From: Opitutia bacterium
Lineage (GTDB): Bacteria > Verrucomicrobiota > Verrucomicrobiia > Opitutales > Opitutaceae
NCBI GenBank assembly: GCA_016190985.1
Contig: JACPPI010000024.1
Span: 90,281-154,280, forward strand
DNA length: 64,000 nt
Direction: 5' to 3'
A model generated the notes under the pieces. That model was not told where the DNA came from. It did not search any database and saw only the letters and a program-made list of their open reading frames with translations. Within the stretch, counting starts at the first letter, position 1. Each line of letters starts with the position of its first letter. Shown here piece by piece: positions 25,923 to 34,515 of the stretch. The translations under genes were made by a program, and so were the position numbers.

Positions 25923-27832
25923 AGCGCTGGATCCCGGTTCTCGTTCTCCTTTTCGCCGCCGGCTGGCTGGCTACGTCGCTGCGCCCGCCACAAAACACCG
26001 GCGGCCTCGACCTCGGCGCCTTCGGCCGGCTGCCCGTGCTCGTCAACGGCCGGCTCAAGCCGCTCGACACCGTCGCCCGCACCTCCCTGCTCATCCTGCA
26101 GGGCCGCCAGCGTGTCAGTGACCCGACCAACCCAGTCCCGTTCGTGGCCACGCCGACCGAGTGGCTGGCCGACGTGTTGTTCAATCCCGCCAAGGCGGAC
26201 ACCTACCCGACCTTCAAGATCGATTCGCCCGAGGTGCTCGACCTCCTCGGGATCACGCCCGAGGACACCAAGATCGCCTACGCCAGCCCGGTGCTGCGCA
26301 CGCTCGCCATCTTCGACTTCGTGCCCAAGCAGCGCACGCGCTTTCCCTTCCAGCGGCTCGAGCCCAAGCTCGCCGAGCTCGACCGGCAGGCCCAGCTCGC
26401 CGAGCCCGTCGAGGCCCAGTTGCGCACTTCGTTCCAAAAGGCCGTCGTCCAGCTCCGCGACCGGGTGCTGCTCTATCAGCGCCTCAAGCACAGCGTGCAA
26501 TCGCCCGACAGCCCCGATTTCCTCGGGGAGCTGGTGCATTTCCAAAAAGCCCTGCCGGCCGGCATCGCCGCCGTGCGCGCCCGCCAGAAGGGCGAGCCGC
26601 ACGACGCCGACGCCTTCAAGGCCATGAGGACGATGGCCGAACGCTACGACTTCATGGACAAGATGGGCTACCTGCTCGCCGTGCCGCCGGCCGGCGATGA
26701 GCCAAATCCCACCGCGTGGAAGTCGGCCGGCCATGCCCTGCTCGAGGCCTTCGAGGGCGGCGGCATCAACCCCAACGTCATGGCCTACGCCGCCCTCGGC
26801 CGCGCCGACCGCGAAAAGCAGCCGGGGCAGTTCAACGAGATTGTCCGCCTCTTCCGCGACCAGCTGGCGAAGCGCTTCACGCCGCAGCTCGCGAAAAGCG
26901 ACCTCGAGGTCCGCTTCAACGCCGCCGAGCCGTTCTACAAGAGCATGCAGCTCTACGCCCTCGCGTTCCTCCTCGCCATCCTCTCCTGGCTCAAGTGGCC
27001 CGAGGTGCTCGGGCGCGGCGCGTTTTATCTGACTCTGCTCGCCTTCATCGCGACCACCGCCGGCATCGCCACCCGCATGTGGCTCGAGGGCCGCCCGCCG
27101 GTCACCAACCTCTACTCCTCCGCGCTCTTCGTCGGCTGGGGCTCGGTCGGGCTCTGCCTGATTCTGGAAAAGATCCACCGCAACGCCATCGGCTCCGTCG
27201 CCGCCGGGCTGATCGGGTTTGTCACCCTGCTCATCGCCCACCACCTGTCGCTCACCGGCGACACGCTGGAGATGATGCGCGCCGTGCTCGACACCAACCT
27301 CTGGCTCGCGACCCATGTCGTCGTCGTCACCATCGGTTACGCCGCCACCTTCCTCGCCGGCTTCCTCGCGCTGATCTATGTCTGCCGGGGTGTGCTCACG
27401 AAATCCCTGGATCAGGCCACCGCCGACGCCCTCGCCCGCATGGTCTACGGCATCGTGTGCTTCGCCACGCTGTGCAGCCTCGTCGGCACCGTCCTCGGCG
27501 GCATCTGGGCCGACCAGTCCTGGGGCCGTTTCTGGGGCTGGGACCCGAAGGAAAACGGCGCCGTCATGATCGTGCTCTGGAACGCCATCATCCTCCACGC
27601 CCGCTGGGGCGGCCTCGTCAGGCAGCGCGGCCTCATGTGCCTCGCCCTCTTCGGCAACGTCATCACGAGCTGGAGCTGGTTCGGCACCAACATGCTCGGC
27701 GTCGGCCTGCACAGCTACGGCTTCATGGACGCCGCCTTCTGGTGGCTCCTCGCCTTCGTCGCCACCCAGCTCGCCCTCATCGCCCTCGCGCAGTTGCCGC
27801 TCGAAAAATGGCGGAGCTTTAAGGCGGCTTGA
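25919..27832 (+). CDS. ccsA: CcsA-type cytochrome c biogenesis protein (long form)
   Basis: Haem-handling membrane protein of cytochrome c maturation system II, 637 residues. An N-terminal helix is followed by a large extracytoplasmic part (to about residue 335) starting with VLVNGRLKPLDTVARTSLLI, as in long CcsA proteins of Bacteroidetes and PVC bacteria. The C-terminal 300 residues hold at least seven helices and the haem-binding WWD motif WGRFWGWDPKENGAV near residue 537. Flanking histidines are in LIAHHLSLTGD, LATHVVVVTIGYA and GVGLHSYGF. The ATG overlaps the GxxExxY stop. With ResB it should form the haem-lyase complex. Confidence 0.93.
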   Translation: MKRWIPVLVLLFAAGWLATSLRPPQNTGGLDLGAFGRLPVLVNGRLKPLDTVARTSLLILQGRQRVSDPTNPVPFVATPTEWLADVLFNPAKADTYPTFKIDSPEVLDLLGITPEDTKIAYASPVLRTLAIFDFVPKQRTRFPFQRLEPKLAELDRQAQLAEPVEAQLRTSFQKAVVQLRDRVLLYQRLKHSVQSPDSPDFLGELVHFQKALPAGIAAVRARQKGEPHDADAFKAMRTMAERYDFMDKMGYLLAVPPAGDEPNPTAWKSAGHALLEAFEGGGINPNVMAYAALGRADREKQPGQFNEIVRLFRDQLAKRFTPQLAKSDLEVRFNAAEPFYKSMQLYALAFLLAILSWLKWPEVLGRGAFYLTLLAFIATTAGIATRMWLEGRPPVTNLYSSALFVGWGSVGLCLILEKIHRNAIGSVAAGLIGFVTLLIAHHLSLTGDTLEMMRAVLDTNLWLATHVVVVTIGYAATFLAGFLALIYVCRGVLTKSLDQATADALARMVYGIVCFATLCSLVGTVLGGIWADQSWGRFWGWDPKENGAVMIVLWNAIILHARWGGLVRQRGLMCLALFGNVITSWSWFGTNMLGVGLHSYGFMDAAFWWLLAFVATQLALIALAQLPLEKWRSFKAA

Positions 27833-27888
<56 letters not shown>

Positions 27889-27892
27889 CCTT

Positions 27893-27991
27893 CAGCAGCT
27901 CCTCGGCGTGGGCCAAGGCGCTCTTGGCGCTGCGGTCGCCGAGCATCCGGGGCGAGTTCGCCTATGCGGCCCTTGCGGTTGTCGTGGATTG
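27893..27991 (-). pseudogene. Decayed duplicate of the recN 3' end
   Basis: About 99 bases align with the intact recN 3' end at roughly 29022-29118, in the same orientation. Identity is near 90%, with one extra base in the CCGGGG stretch that breaks the frame. It lies on the far side of the SDR gene, so recN and its fragment bracket that gene. Confidence 0.75.
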
Positions 27992-28013
27992 ACGCGGCCG
28001 CTCTATTCGAGGC

Positions 28014-28880
28014 CTATTCCGGGAGGCGCGCGTCCAGGCCGAAGTCGCGTTGGACACTCTGATACCAGGTGGCGTCATCCGCCGCGCCCCAGTCGACCCA
28101 CTGTTCGTCGCTCATCGCGGCCCGCCATTGCAGAAACGGGGCCGCCGTGGGGCCGACAGGATGCCGCAGTTGCCAGGTGCCGCTCTCGATAATTTCGCGC
28201 ACCTTTCCACCGACCAGCGTGGGCGAAGGAGGATTTTTCAACGTGGCGGCAAACAGGCCGGCCATCCGGCGCGTGTGCGGATAGGCCGAGGCCTCCGGTG
28301 CCTCCCCGATGCGTTGCGCCATGGCCGTGTCGATGATGCCCGGTTGGACAATGGCCACCCGGATGTTGAACATCTTCGCTTCCTGCGCCAGCGCCTCGCT
28401 CAGCGCCTCCAGCGCGAATTTCGACGCGGAATAGGCGCCCAACGGCGGCGCCGAGATCTTCCCGGACACCGAGGTTACATTGATGATGCAGCCGGCTTTG
28501 CGGGCCCGCATTCCCGGCATCACGGCTTGGATACAGCGCAGCGCCCCGAAAAAATTCGTCTCCATCACGGCGCGGACCTCGGCCAGCCCGAGCTCCTCCG
28601 TGGTGCCGCGACGCTCAATCCCGGCGTTGTTGACCAGGACGTCGATGGGTCCGCTGGTCTTGACGATCGCCGCAATCCCCTCGGCGACGGAGCTATCCGA
28701 ATCCACATCCATGGCGGAGACCGTGACCGGCAATCCTTCTTTCTTCGCCATCTGCGCCAATTCCGGGGCGCCACTCGGATTGCGCATCGTCGCGTGGACC
28801 GTGTGGCCCGCCCGGCCAAGTTCCAGGGCTATTGCCAGGCCAATGCCTTTGCTCGTGCCGGTAATCAATACGGATGCCAT
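28014..28880 (-). CDS. Short-chain dehydrogenase/reductase
   Basis: NAD(P)-dependent oxidoreductase of the classical SDR family, 288 residues from the ATG at 28878-28880. The Rossmann motif TGTSKGIG is at residues 7-14 and the NNAG motif at 84-87. The catalytic Tyr150 and Lys154 lie in AYSASKFALEAL, with the catalytic serine in NVTSVSGKI. The substrate loop is PGIIDTAMAQRIGE. Substrate unknown. The gene is bracketed by the intact recN 3' end and a decayed copy of it, so it probably arrived with a piece of foreign recN. The 124-bp gap up to recN has no visible structure. Confidence 0.92.
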   Translation of the reverse strand: MASVLITGTSKGIGLAIALELGRAGHTVHATMRNPSGAPELAQMAKKEGLPVTVSAMDVDSDSSVAEGIAAIVKTSGPIDVLVNNAGIERRGTTEELGLAEVRAVMETNFFGALRCIQAVMPGMRARKAGCIINVTSVSGKISAPPLGAYSASKFALEALSEALAQEAKMFNIRVAIVQPGIIDTAMAQRIGEAPEASAYPHTRRMAGLFAATLKNPPSPTLVGGKVREIIESGTWQLRHPVGPTAAPFLQWRAAMSDEQWVDWGAADDATWYQSVQRDFGLDARLPE

Positions 28881-29004
28881 GGGAATATCTTCTGGGTTGG
28901 GGTTGGGTGGTGATAGCATACCAGTGGCCCGCCGACCGCAATCGGTCAACGGCATACATCATGCTTTCGAAGCAACCGCAGCAAGCAGCCCCGGCCATTC
29001 GGGA

Positions 29005-30675
29005 TCAACGGCGTCTGGCAGCCAGCAACTCCTCGGCGTGGGCGAGCGCGCTCTTGGCGCTGCGGTCGCCCAGCATCCGCGCGAGTTCGCCGATGCGGCC
29101 CTTGCGATTGCCGTGGATCGGCTCGATGGCGACCGTCGCACGGTCGCCGCTCTGGTCCTTGGTCACGACGAAATGATTCTGCGCCTGCGCCGCCACCTGC
29201 GGCAGATGCGTGACGCACAGCACCTGATGCCGCTCGGCGATGCCGGCCATCTTCTCGCCGACAATCCGCCCGATCTCGCCGCCCACGTTGGCGTCCACCT
29301 CGTCGAACACCAGCAGCGGCACGTCGTCGATCTCCGCCAGCACGGCCTTGAGCGCGAGCATCACGCGCGCCAGTTCGCCGCTCGACGCGATGCGGTGCAG
29401 CGGCAGCGCCGGCTCGCCCACGTTGGGCGAGAACAAAAACTCCACGCCGCAGTCGCCGTGCGGGCCCAGCTCCGGCAGCGAAACCAGCCGGACCCGAAAA
29501 TCGGCCTTCTTGAAGCCGAGCTGGCCGATCAGCTTGGCGCCGGCCTTGGCCAGTTGCAGCGCGGCTTTCTCGCGCGTGGCGCGCAGCTCGGCGGCGGCCT
29601 TTTTCGCCGCCTTGTGCGCCTCGGCGATCTGTTTCTCCAGTTTCTCGAGCGAGCCTTCGATGTCGCCCTGCACTTCCAGTTTGCGGCGCATCCCGTCGCG
29701 GGCGGCGATGACAGCCTCCAGCTTGGCGCCGTGCTTCCGCTTCAGCTCCAGCCAGGCGTTCATCCTCCCCTGCAGCGCCTCGGCCTGCTCGGGATCAAAG
29801 TTCAGCGACTGCGCCAGCGTGGAAAACTCCGCGTCGAGATCCCCCAGCTCAACCGAGGTTGACAGCAGCCGGTCGGCCAGCGGTTTGCTCGCCGCATCCA
29901 GCGACTCCAGTTGCCGCGCCTGCCGGAGCAGGGCCGCGAGCCGGCCAAGGAGGCCGTCGTCCCCGCTGAGCCCGTGGCTCAGGCCGGCGGCGAGCGCCGT
30001 GATCTCCTGCGCGCTTTGCTGCCGCGTGAAGTCGCGCTCCAGCGCGGCGATGGCTTCGTCGGTCAGGTCGAGGGCGTCGATCCTCGCGAGTTGCGCCTTC
30101 AGGAAATCGATCTGGTCGGCGGACAGTTTCTCCGCGCCGAGCAGCCGCTCGCGCTCCTCCGCCATTTCGCGCCAGGCGCGGTAATGCAGCGTGTATTTCT
30201 CCCGGGCCGCCTCGTTCTTGGCGAACAGGTCGAGCAGCTCGCGCTGGCAGCCTTCCTTCAGCAGCCGGCGCGGCTCGCCCGGACCGTGGAAATCTATCCA
30301 GTGTTCGCCCAGTGCCTGCAGCGCCGCAAGGGTCGCCAGGCCGCCGTTGATGGAAATCCGGGGCGCCTTGTCGCGCGGCAGGCTGCGCTTGAGGATGAGC
30401 ACGCCATCGTCGCAGGCCGGCAGGTCGAGCGCCGCGAGCGCGGCGTCGAGCTTGCGGCTGTCGGTGAAGAACAGCGCCGCCTCGACCTCGGTGGCGGGCG
30501 CGCCCTGGCGGATGATGGCCTTGTCGGCCCGCGCGCCGGCGAGCAGGGAGAGGGCGCCGAGCAGGATGCTCTTGCCCGCCCCCGTCTCGCCGGTGACGGC
30601 GGTGAACCCGGCCTCAAATTCCAGTTCCACCTCCTCAAGCAGGGCGAGATTGCGGATGCGGAGGCTTTGCAGCAT
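29005..30675 (-). CDS. recN: DNA repair protein RecN
   Basis: SMC-like ATPase that acts in double-strand break repair, 556 residues, normal length. The start MLQSLRIRNLALLEEVELEF leads to the Walker A loop GETGAGKSILLGAL (residues 29-42). Two long coiled-coil arms meet in a central hinge. The C-terminal part has the signature region GELARVMLALKAVLAE, Walker B LLVFDEVDANVGGE and the D-loop. VTHLPQVAAQAQNHFVVTK is the conserved RecN C-terminal motif. Divergent from the histidine kinase across 129 bp. Confidence 0.97.
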   Translation of the reverse strand: MLQSLRIRNLALLEEVELEFEAGFTAVTGETGAGKSILLGALSLLAGARADKAIIRQGAPATEVEAALFFTDSRKLDAALAALDLPACDDGVLILKRSLPRDKAPRISINGGLATLAALQALGEHWIDFHGPGEPRRLLKEGCQRELLDLFAKNEAAREKYTLHYRAWREMAEERERLLGAEKLSADQIDFLKAQLARIDALDLTDEAIAALERDFTRQQSAQEITALAAGLSHGLSGDDGLLGRLAALLRQARQLESLDAASKPLADRLLSTSVELGDLDAEFSTLAQSLNFDPEQAEALQGRMNAWLELKRKHGAKLEAVIAARDGMRRKLEVQGDIEGSLEKLEKQIAEAHKAAKKAAAELRATREKAALQLAKAGAKLIGQLGFKKADFRVRLVSLPELGPHGDCGVEFLFSPNVGEPALPLHRIASSGELARVMLALKAVLAEIDDVPLLVFDEVDANVGGEIGRIVGEKMAGIAERHQVLCVTHLPQVAAQAQNHFVVTKDQSGDRATVAIEPIHGNRKGRIGELARMLGDRSAKSALAHAEELLAARRR

Positions 30676-30804
30676 GTCGGCAGGTGTTTACCGGGCAGGG
30701 CCTTAAATGCACGCGAAAAGCAGGCCGCTGCGCCCCGCCCGCGGCGCGGCAGGGCGGTCCGCAATAGCTTTGCGGTCAGCCCGGCCGGCCGCCAACCTGC
30801 GGCC

Positions 30805-32637
30805 ATGCAATCCCGCCCGCCGACCGCGATCGCCGATAGCCCGGCCCGCGCGCAGGCGGAGATCATCCGGCTTGCCTATGACGATCTGCCGGTCGCGCTC
30901 GTGGCGATCGTGGTCGTCTCCACCGGTCTGGCCTGGGTCGTGGCCCGCAACCATGCACCCGCCCACGCGTGGGTCTGGCTGGCCTGCATGCTGGCCATGG
31001 TCGCCGGCCGTTACTTCCTGGTGCGGCGCTTTCGCCAGACCCGCCACGAAACGGGCCAGGTTCAGGTCAACGAGCGCCGCTTCGTCATCGGCGCCGTGCT
31101 GGGCGGCGTGGGCTGGGGTTATGCCGGCTGGGCCTTCTATCCGCTCATGTCGGGCGAGCACGAGCTGTCGCTGCTGGTTTTGGTGCTGGCCGGCATGACG
31201 GCCGGCGCCACCCGCTCCCTCGGCCCGCTCCCGAAGGCCTGCTGGTCCTTCCAACTGCTCGCGCTCCTGCCCCTGATCCTGCGCCTGCTGCTCGCCGGCG
31301 GCGTGGTGCAGACGCTGATCGGTGTTTTCGTCGTGCTCTATCTGGCCCTGCTGATGCCGCTGGTCCGCAGCTACCACCAGAACCTGAGCAAGTCCCTTCG
31401 CCTCGGCTTTGAATACGCCGGGCTGGTCACCGAACTGAGCGAAGAGAACGCCACCCGCAAAAAGGCGGAGACCGGACTGCGGGCCGCGATGGAACGCGCC
31501 GAGGAGGCCAGCCGGGCCAAGAGCACTTTCCTCGCCACCATGAGCCACGAGATCCGCACGCCGATGAACGGGGTGCTGGGCATGCTCGACCTGCTCAAGA
31601 CCACCGGCCTGACCCCCGCCCAGCGCGAGCAGGTCGAGACCGCCTCCACCTCGGCCGAGTCGCTGCTGCGGATGCTCAACGACATCCTGGATTTCTCCAA
31701 AATCGAGCACGGCCGCCTGGATTTCGAGAATGTCCCCTTCCGCGCCGCCCGGGTCTCCGAGGAAACGGTCCGGCTCATGCGCCCGATGGCCGTGGCCAAG
31801 TCCCTCCAGCTTCATTTCGCGGCCGACGCCGCCGCGATGACCCGCGTCATGGGCGATCCCATGCGGCTGCGCCAGGTGCTGCTCAACCTGATCGGCAACG
31901 CCATCAAATTCTCCGAGCACGGCGAGATCACCCTGCAACTGTCCGGCAAGCTTCTGGAGTCGCCGCCCCGGTTGGAGCTGACGGTGGCGGTGCGCGACCA
32001 GGGCATCGGCATCGCCCCCGATGTCCAAGACCGCCTCTTCGCGCCGTTCATGCAGGGCGACAGTTCGATGAGCCGGCGCTATGGCGGCTCGGGCCTGGGT
32101 CTCGCCATCTCCCAGAAACTCGTCCAGCGGATGGGGGGAAACATCACCGCCGAGAGCCGGCCCGGACAGGGCTCCCGCTTCGCCTTCACCGTCACATTCC
32201 CCCTTTCCAAGGAGCGCAACACCGCGGTGCCGTTCCCCACGGACGCCGCGGCGGCCCGGAACCTCTCCGGCCGCGTGCTCGTGGTGGAGGACGACCCGGT
32301 CAACCAGCGAGTCGCCGCCCTCATGCTCCAGCGGCTCGGCCTGCAACACCACGTGGTGGCCGACGGACCCAGCGCCCTCAGCATCATCGAGTCCAGCGAA
32401 TGGGACCTCGTTCTCATGGACCTCCAACTGCCTGGCATCGACGGCATGGAGACAACCCGCCGCGCCCGGCTGCTGCTGGGCGACCGCTCGCTGCCCATCA
32501 TCGCGCTCACCGCCAACGCCCGCGCCGAGGAGCGCGCCGCCTGCCTGATGGCCGGCATGGACGACTTCCTGGCAAAACCCCTTCGCACCGAAGCCCTCCA
32601 GACCTGCCTGGCCCGCTGGCTCGATGCCGCGCGTTGA
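30805..32637 (+). CDS. Hybrid sensor histidine kinase/response regulator
   Basis: Membrane-bound signal transducer of about 610 residues from the ATG at 30805. The N-terminal ~185 residues contain five or six membrane helices (e.g. LPVALVAIVVVSTGLAWVVA) without a periplasmic domain, so the stimulus is probably membrane-borne or intracellular. A short coiled coil leads to the HisKA domain with His248 in TMSHEIRTPMNGVLGM. The HATPase domain shows NLIGNAIKFS, DQGIGIAPD and GGSGLGLAIS. A C-terminal receiver has acidic residues in VVEDDPVN and the phospho-acceptor Asp539 in LVLMDLQLPGIDGM. No output domain or partner regulator is encoded next to it, so its target lies elsewhere. Confidence 0.93.
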   Translation: MQSRPPTAIADSPARAQAEIIRLAYDDLPVALVAIVVVSTGLAWVVARNHAPAHAWVWLACMLAMVAGRYFLVRRFRQTRHETGQVQVNERRFVIGAVLGGVGWGYAGWAFYPLMSGEHELSLLVLVLAGMTAGATRSLGPLPKACWSFQLLALLPLILRLLLAGGVVQTLIGVFVVLYLALLMPLVRSYHQNLSKSLRLGFEYAGLVTELSEENATRKKAETGLRAAMERAEEASRAKSTFLATMSHEIRTPMNGVLGMLDLLKTTGLTPAQREQVETASTSAESLLRMLNDILDFSKIEHGRLDFENVPFRAARVSEETVRLMRPMAVAKSLQLHFAADAAAMTRVMGDPMRLRQVLLNLIGNAIKFSEHGEITLQLSGKLLESPPRLELTVAVRDQGIGIAPDVQDRLFAPFMQGDSSMSRRYGGSGLGLAISQKLVQRMGGNITAESRPGQGSRFAFTVTFPLSKERNTAVPFPTDAAAARNLSGRVLVVEDDPVNQRVAALMLQRLGLQHHVVADGPSALSIIESSEWDLVLMDLQLPGIDGMETTRRARLLLGDRSLPIIALTANARAEERAACLMAGMDDFLAKPLRTEALQTCLARWLDAAR

Positions 32638-32736
32638 CCGGAGCCCGCCGGCGATTTCCGTCCCGGCGGCCAATTTGCCGCCGGTCCGAATTATCCTTGC
32701 ACCGCCTCTCGCGAATTGTTCACTCCTCGCCTTCGC

Positions 32737-32813
32737 GGACCTTTAGCTCAGTTGGTTAGAGCGTTTCCTTGACATGGAAAAGGTCACTGGTTCGAGTCCA
32801 GTAAGGTCCACCA
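32737..32813 (+). tRNA. tRNA-Val (anticodon GAC)
   Basis: Acceptor GGACCTT (32737-32743) pairs with AAGGTCC (32803-32809). The D-arm AGCTCAGTTGGTTAGAGC, an anticodon stem TTTCC/GGAAA with loop TTGACAT, and the T-arm with GGTTCGAGTCC are all present. The discriminator is A and CCA is encoded. The following 129 bp contain a GC-rich dyad (CCGCC/GGCGG near 32900-32930) and no gene. Confidence 0.96.
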
Positions 32814-32942
32814 GTCTTCGCCCCCAGAGGGGGCTACGACTCGGCAAGCCGGTCGAGTGTCCGGCCAGCTGCATGCGAAAGATCGCCCCTTCGGGCGAAG
32901 ACCGCCGCGCCGGAGCGCAGCGCAGGCGGGCCTGACAACCCC

Positions 32943-33221
32943 ATGACGCGCATGTTTTCTTACGTCTATATCCTCGAACCGGTGAGCGCGGAGCCCCGGT
33001 TCTACGTCGGCCTGACCGACGACCTGAAAGCCAGGCTGCGCAAGCACAACAAGGGAGCCGTGCCCCATACGGCCAAATTTCGACCTTGGCGTCTGAAAAC
33101 TGCCCCGGCTTTTTCTTCCCGGGACCGGGCCGTGGCCTTTGAGCGTTACTTGAAGACTTCCTCTCCGGCCGGGCCTTCGCGAAAAAAGTGCTTTGATCCA
33201 TGTGCAGCCGCTACACCCTGA
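32943..33221 (+). CDS. GIY-YIG nuclease-like protein, probable C-terminal frameshift
   Basis: A 92-residue open frame of the small GIY-YIG (UPF0213/YhbQ-like) family. The motif pair is FSYVYILEP and FYVGLTDDLKARLRKHN, followed by HTAKFRPWRLKTA and the catalytic-type Glu in AFERYLKT. After ERYLKT the sequence loses family character. The other frame continues as SGRAFAKKVL and stops at 33194-33196, three bases before the SRAP start. A one-base indel near 33150-33160 explains this, either true or a sequencing error. As written, the frame overlaps the SRAP gene by 22 bp. It lies 130 bp after tRNA-Val, as the second GIY-YIG gene does after tRNA-Leu. Confidence 0.8.
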   Translation: MTRMFSYVYILEPVSAEPRFYVGLTDDLKARLRKHNKGAVPHTAKFRPWRLKTAPAFSSRDRAVAFERYLKTSSPAGPSRKKCFDPCAAATP

Positions 33222-33865
33222 CCGACCTCAAGGCGCTGCTGGCCCTGGTGGAAGCGACCGGTCTCGGCGTTGACATCGACCTCGATGTTCTGCCGGCCCG
33301 CTACAACGTGGCGCCGACCCGGCGTATGCCTGTCATCTTGCGCGACGGCGAAACCCGCGGGGCCGCCATGCGCTTCGGCCTGACTCTGCCGGCGCGAAAT
33401 CCAGCGGAAAAACCCTTGCTCGTCGCCAATGCCCGGGCGGAGACCTTGCTCATTAGGCAAGGATTCCGGGACGCCACCCAGCGCCGCCGTTGCCTCGTGC
33501 CGGCGGACGGCTTCTACGAATGGGAGAAACAGGGCCGCGTGCGCCTGCCCCATTACTTTGCCCTGAAGAACCGCGCGGCGTTTTTCTTCGCCGGCCTTTG
33601 GGAACCGGCGACCGACACGACCCCGACTTCCTTCGCCATCGTCACAACGACACCCAACACCCTGCTCCGGCCCATCCACGACCGGATGCCCGTCATGCTC
33701 GGACCCAACAGCGGTCCCGCCTGGCTCGGCGACTCTCCCCTCGAACCGGCCCGGTTGGCGCAGCTCTGCCGTCCGCTGCCTGCGGAGCGCATGACCGGTT
33801 GGCGCGTGGACCCGCGGGTCAATATTGCCCGCTATGAGGCGGCCGACTGCGTCGCGCCTGTTTGA
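33200..33865 (+). CDS. SOS response-associated peptidase (SRAP, YedK/HMCES family)
   Basis: Binds abasic sites in single-stranded DNA and forms a DNA-protein crosslink through its N-terminal cysteine. 221 residues, typical size. Cys2 follows the initiator Met (MCSRYTL). Asn36 lies in ARYNVAPT, Glu107 in ADGFYEWEK and His160 in LRPIHDRMPVML, the complete active-site set. The usual RWGL motif reads MRFGLTLP here. Starts at 33200, 3 bp after the presumed original GIY-YIG stop. No LexA box was seen upstream. Confidence 0.95.
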   Translation: MCSRYTLTDLKALLALVEATGLGVDIDLDVLPARYNVAPTRRMPVILRDGETRGAAMRFGLTLPARNPAEKPLLVANARAETLLIRQGFRDATQRRRCLVPADGFYEWEKQGRVRLPHYFALKNRAAFFFAGLWEPATDTTPTSFAIVTTTPNTLLRPIHDRMPVMLGPNSGPAWLGDSPLEPARLAQLCRPLPAERMTGWRVDPRVNIARYEAADCVAPV

Positions 33866-33912
33866 GCTTTGCGCTGGACGGCCTGCACGACGCCCCTCAA
33901 TACCTTGGGCTC

Positions 33913-34515
33913 GTGGCCACACTTCCGAAGCACGACGCCAAGACGATCGATCAAACGGTCGCGCGCGTGGCTTCCTCCATCGCCCGGCGGCACGCCAAAA
34001 CCGGCCGCCTCCTGCTGCTGGGCATCGCCAACGGCGGCATCATCCTCGCCCGGCGCCTCGCCGCGCACCTCGCGAAAGCCGGCCTCAAACCCGGCCTCGG
34101 CACCATCGACATCTCGTTTCATCGCGACGACATCGGGCGCAACCCGATCCCGAAGGAATTTTCGCCGACCGTCATTCCCCACGAGGTCAACGGCGCGACC
34201 GTCATTCTCGTGGATGACGTGCTTCACTCCGGCCGCACCGTGAAAGCCGCGCTGGACGAGCTGTTCGACCACGGCCGTCCCGCCAACGTCGAGCTGGCAG
34301 TGCTGGTGGACCGGGGTGGCCGCCGGCTGCCCATCGCCCCCGACTACACCGGCCTAGTCCTTGTCGCGGGCGACTCGGAAAAGATCAAAGTGCGCCTCGA
34401 CGCTCGCGACCCAAGCCGCGATACCATTCTCAGCGAATCTGCTGCCGGTGCTGGTTCCAAATCGAAAATCGAGAATCGAAAATCCAAAATCCTTTCCCGT
34501 GCCCTGGCATCGTAA
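33913..34515 (+). CDS. pyrR: PyrR, bifunctional pyr regulator / uracil phosphoribosyltransferase
   Basis: PRPP-binding protein that regulates pyrimidine genes through mRNA in many bacteria and has uracil phosphoribosyltransferase activity. Taken from the GTG at 33913 it has 200 residues. A TTG at 33862 would add 17. The PRPP loop is VILVDDVLHSGRTVKAALDE. GIANGGIILARRLA, ISFHRDDIGRNP and LAVLVDRGGRRLPI are also family sequence. The last ~18 residues (SKSKIENRKSKIL) come from an intergenic-type repeat and are not PyrR sequence. The gene overlaps pyrB by 17 bp. No pyr-mRNA attenuator hairpin was seen upstream. Confidence 0.88.
   Translation: MATLPKHDAKTIDQTVARVASSIARRHAKTGRLLLLGIANGGIILARRLAAHLAKAGLKPGLGTIDISFHRDDIGRNPIPKEFSPTVIPHEVNGATVILVDDVLHSGRTVKAALDELFDHGRPANVELAVLVDRGGRRLPIAPDYTGLVLVAGDSEKIKVRLDARDPSRDTILSESAAGAGSKSKIENRKSKILSRALAS
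34459..34491. repeat. AT-rich ~8-bp periodic repeat inside pyrR 3' end / before pyrB
   Basis: Four slightly varied copies of AATCGAAA or AATCCAAA. It encodes the non-native PyrR tail and ends 7 bp before the pyrB start. Confidence 0.75.

Noticed and set aside
25916..27712. 598-codon minus-strand frame opposite ccsA
   Set aside because: Antisense shadow; ccsA has the WWD motif and membrane helices.
30703..32673. 656-codon minus-strand frame opposite the histidine kinase
   Set aside because: Antisense shadow; the kinase has all catalytic motifs.
32743..33201. Minus-strand open frame running through tRNA-Val
   Set aside because: The end is the antisense translation of the tRNA (TGLEPVTFSMSRKRSNQLS), a common spurious gene call.
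34361..34498. Upstream ATG start for pyrB
   Set aside because: The added 46 residues are antiphase pyrR and repeat translation; the GTG at 34499 gives the family length.
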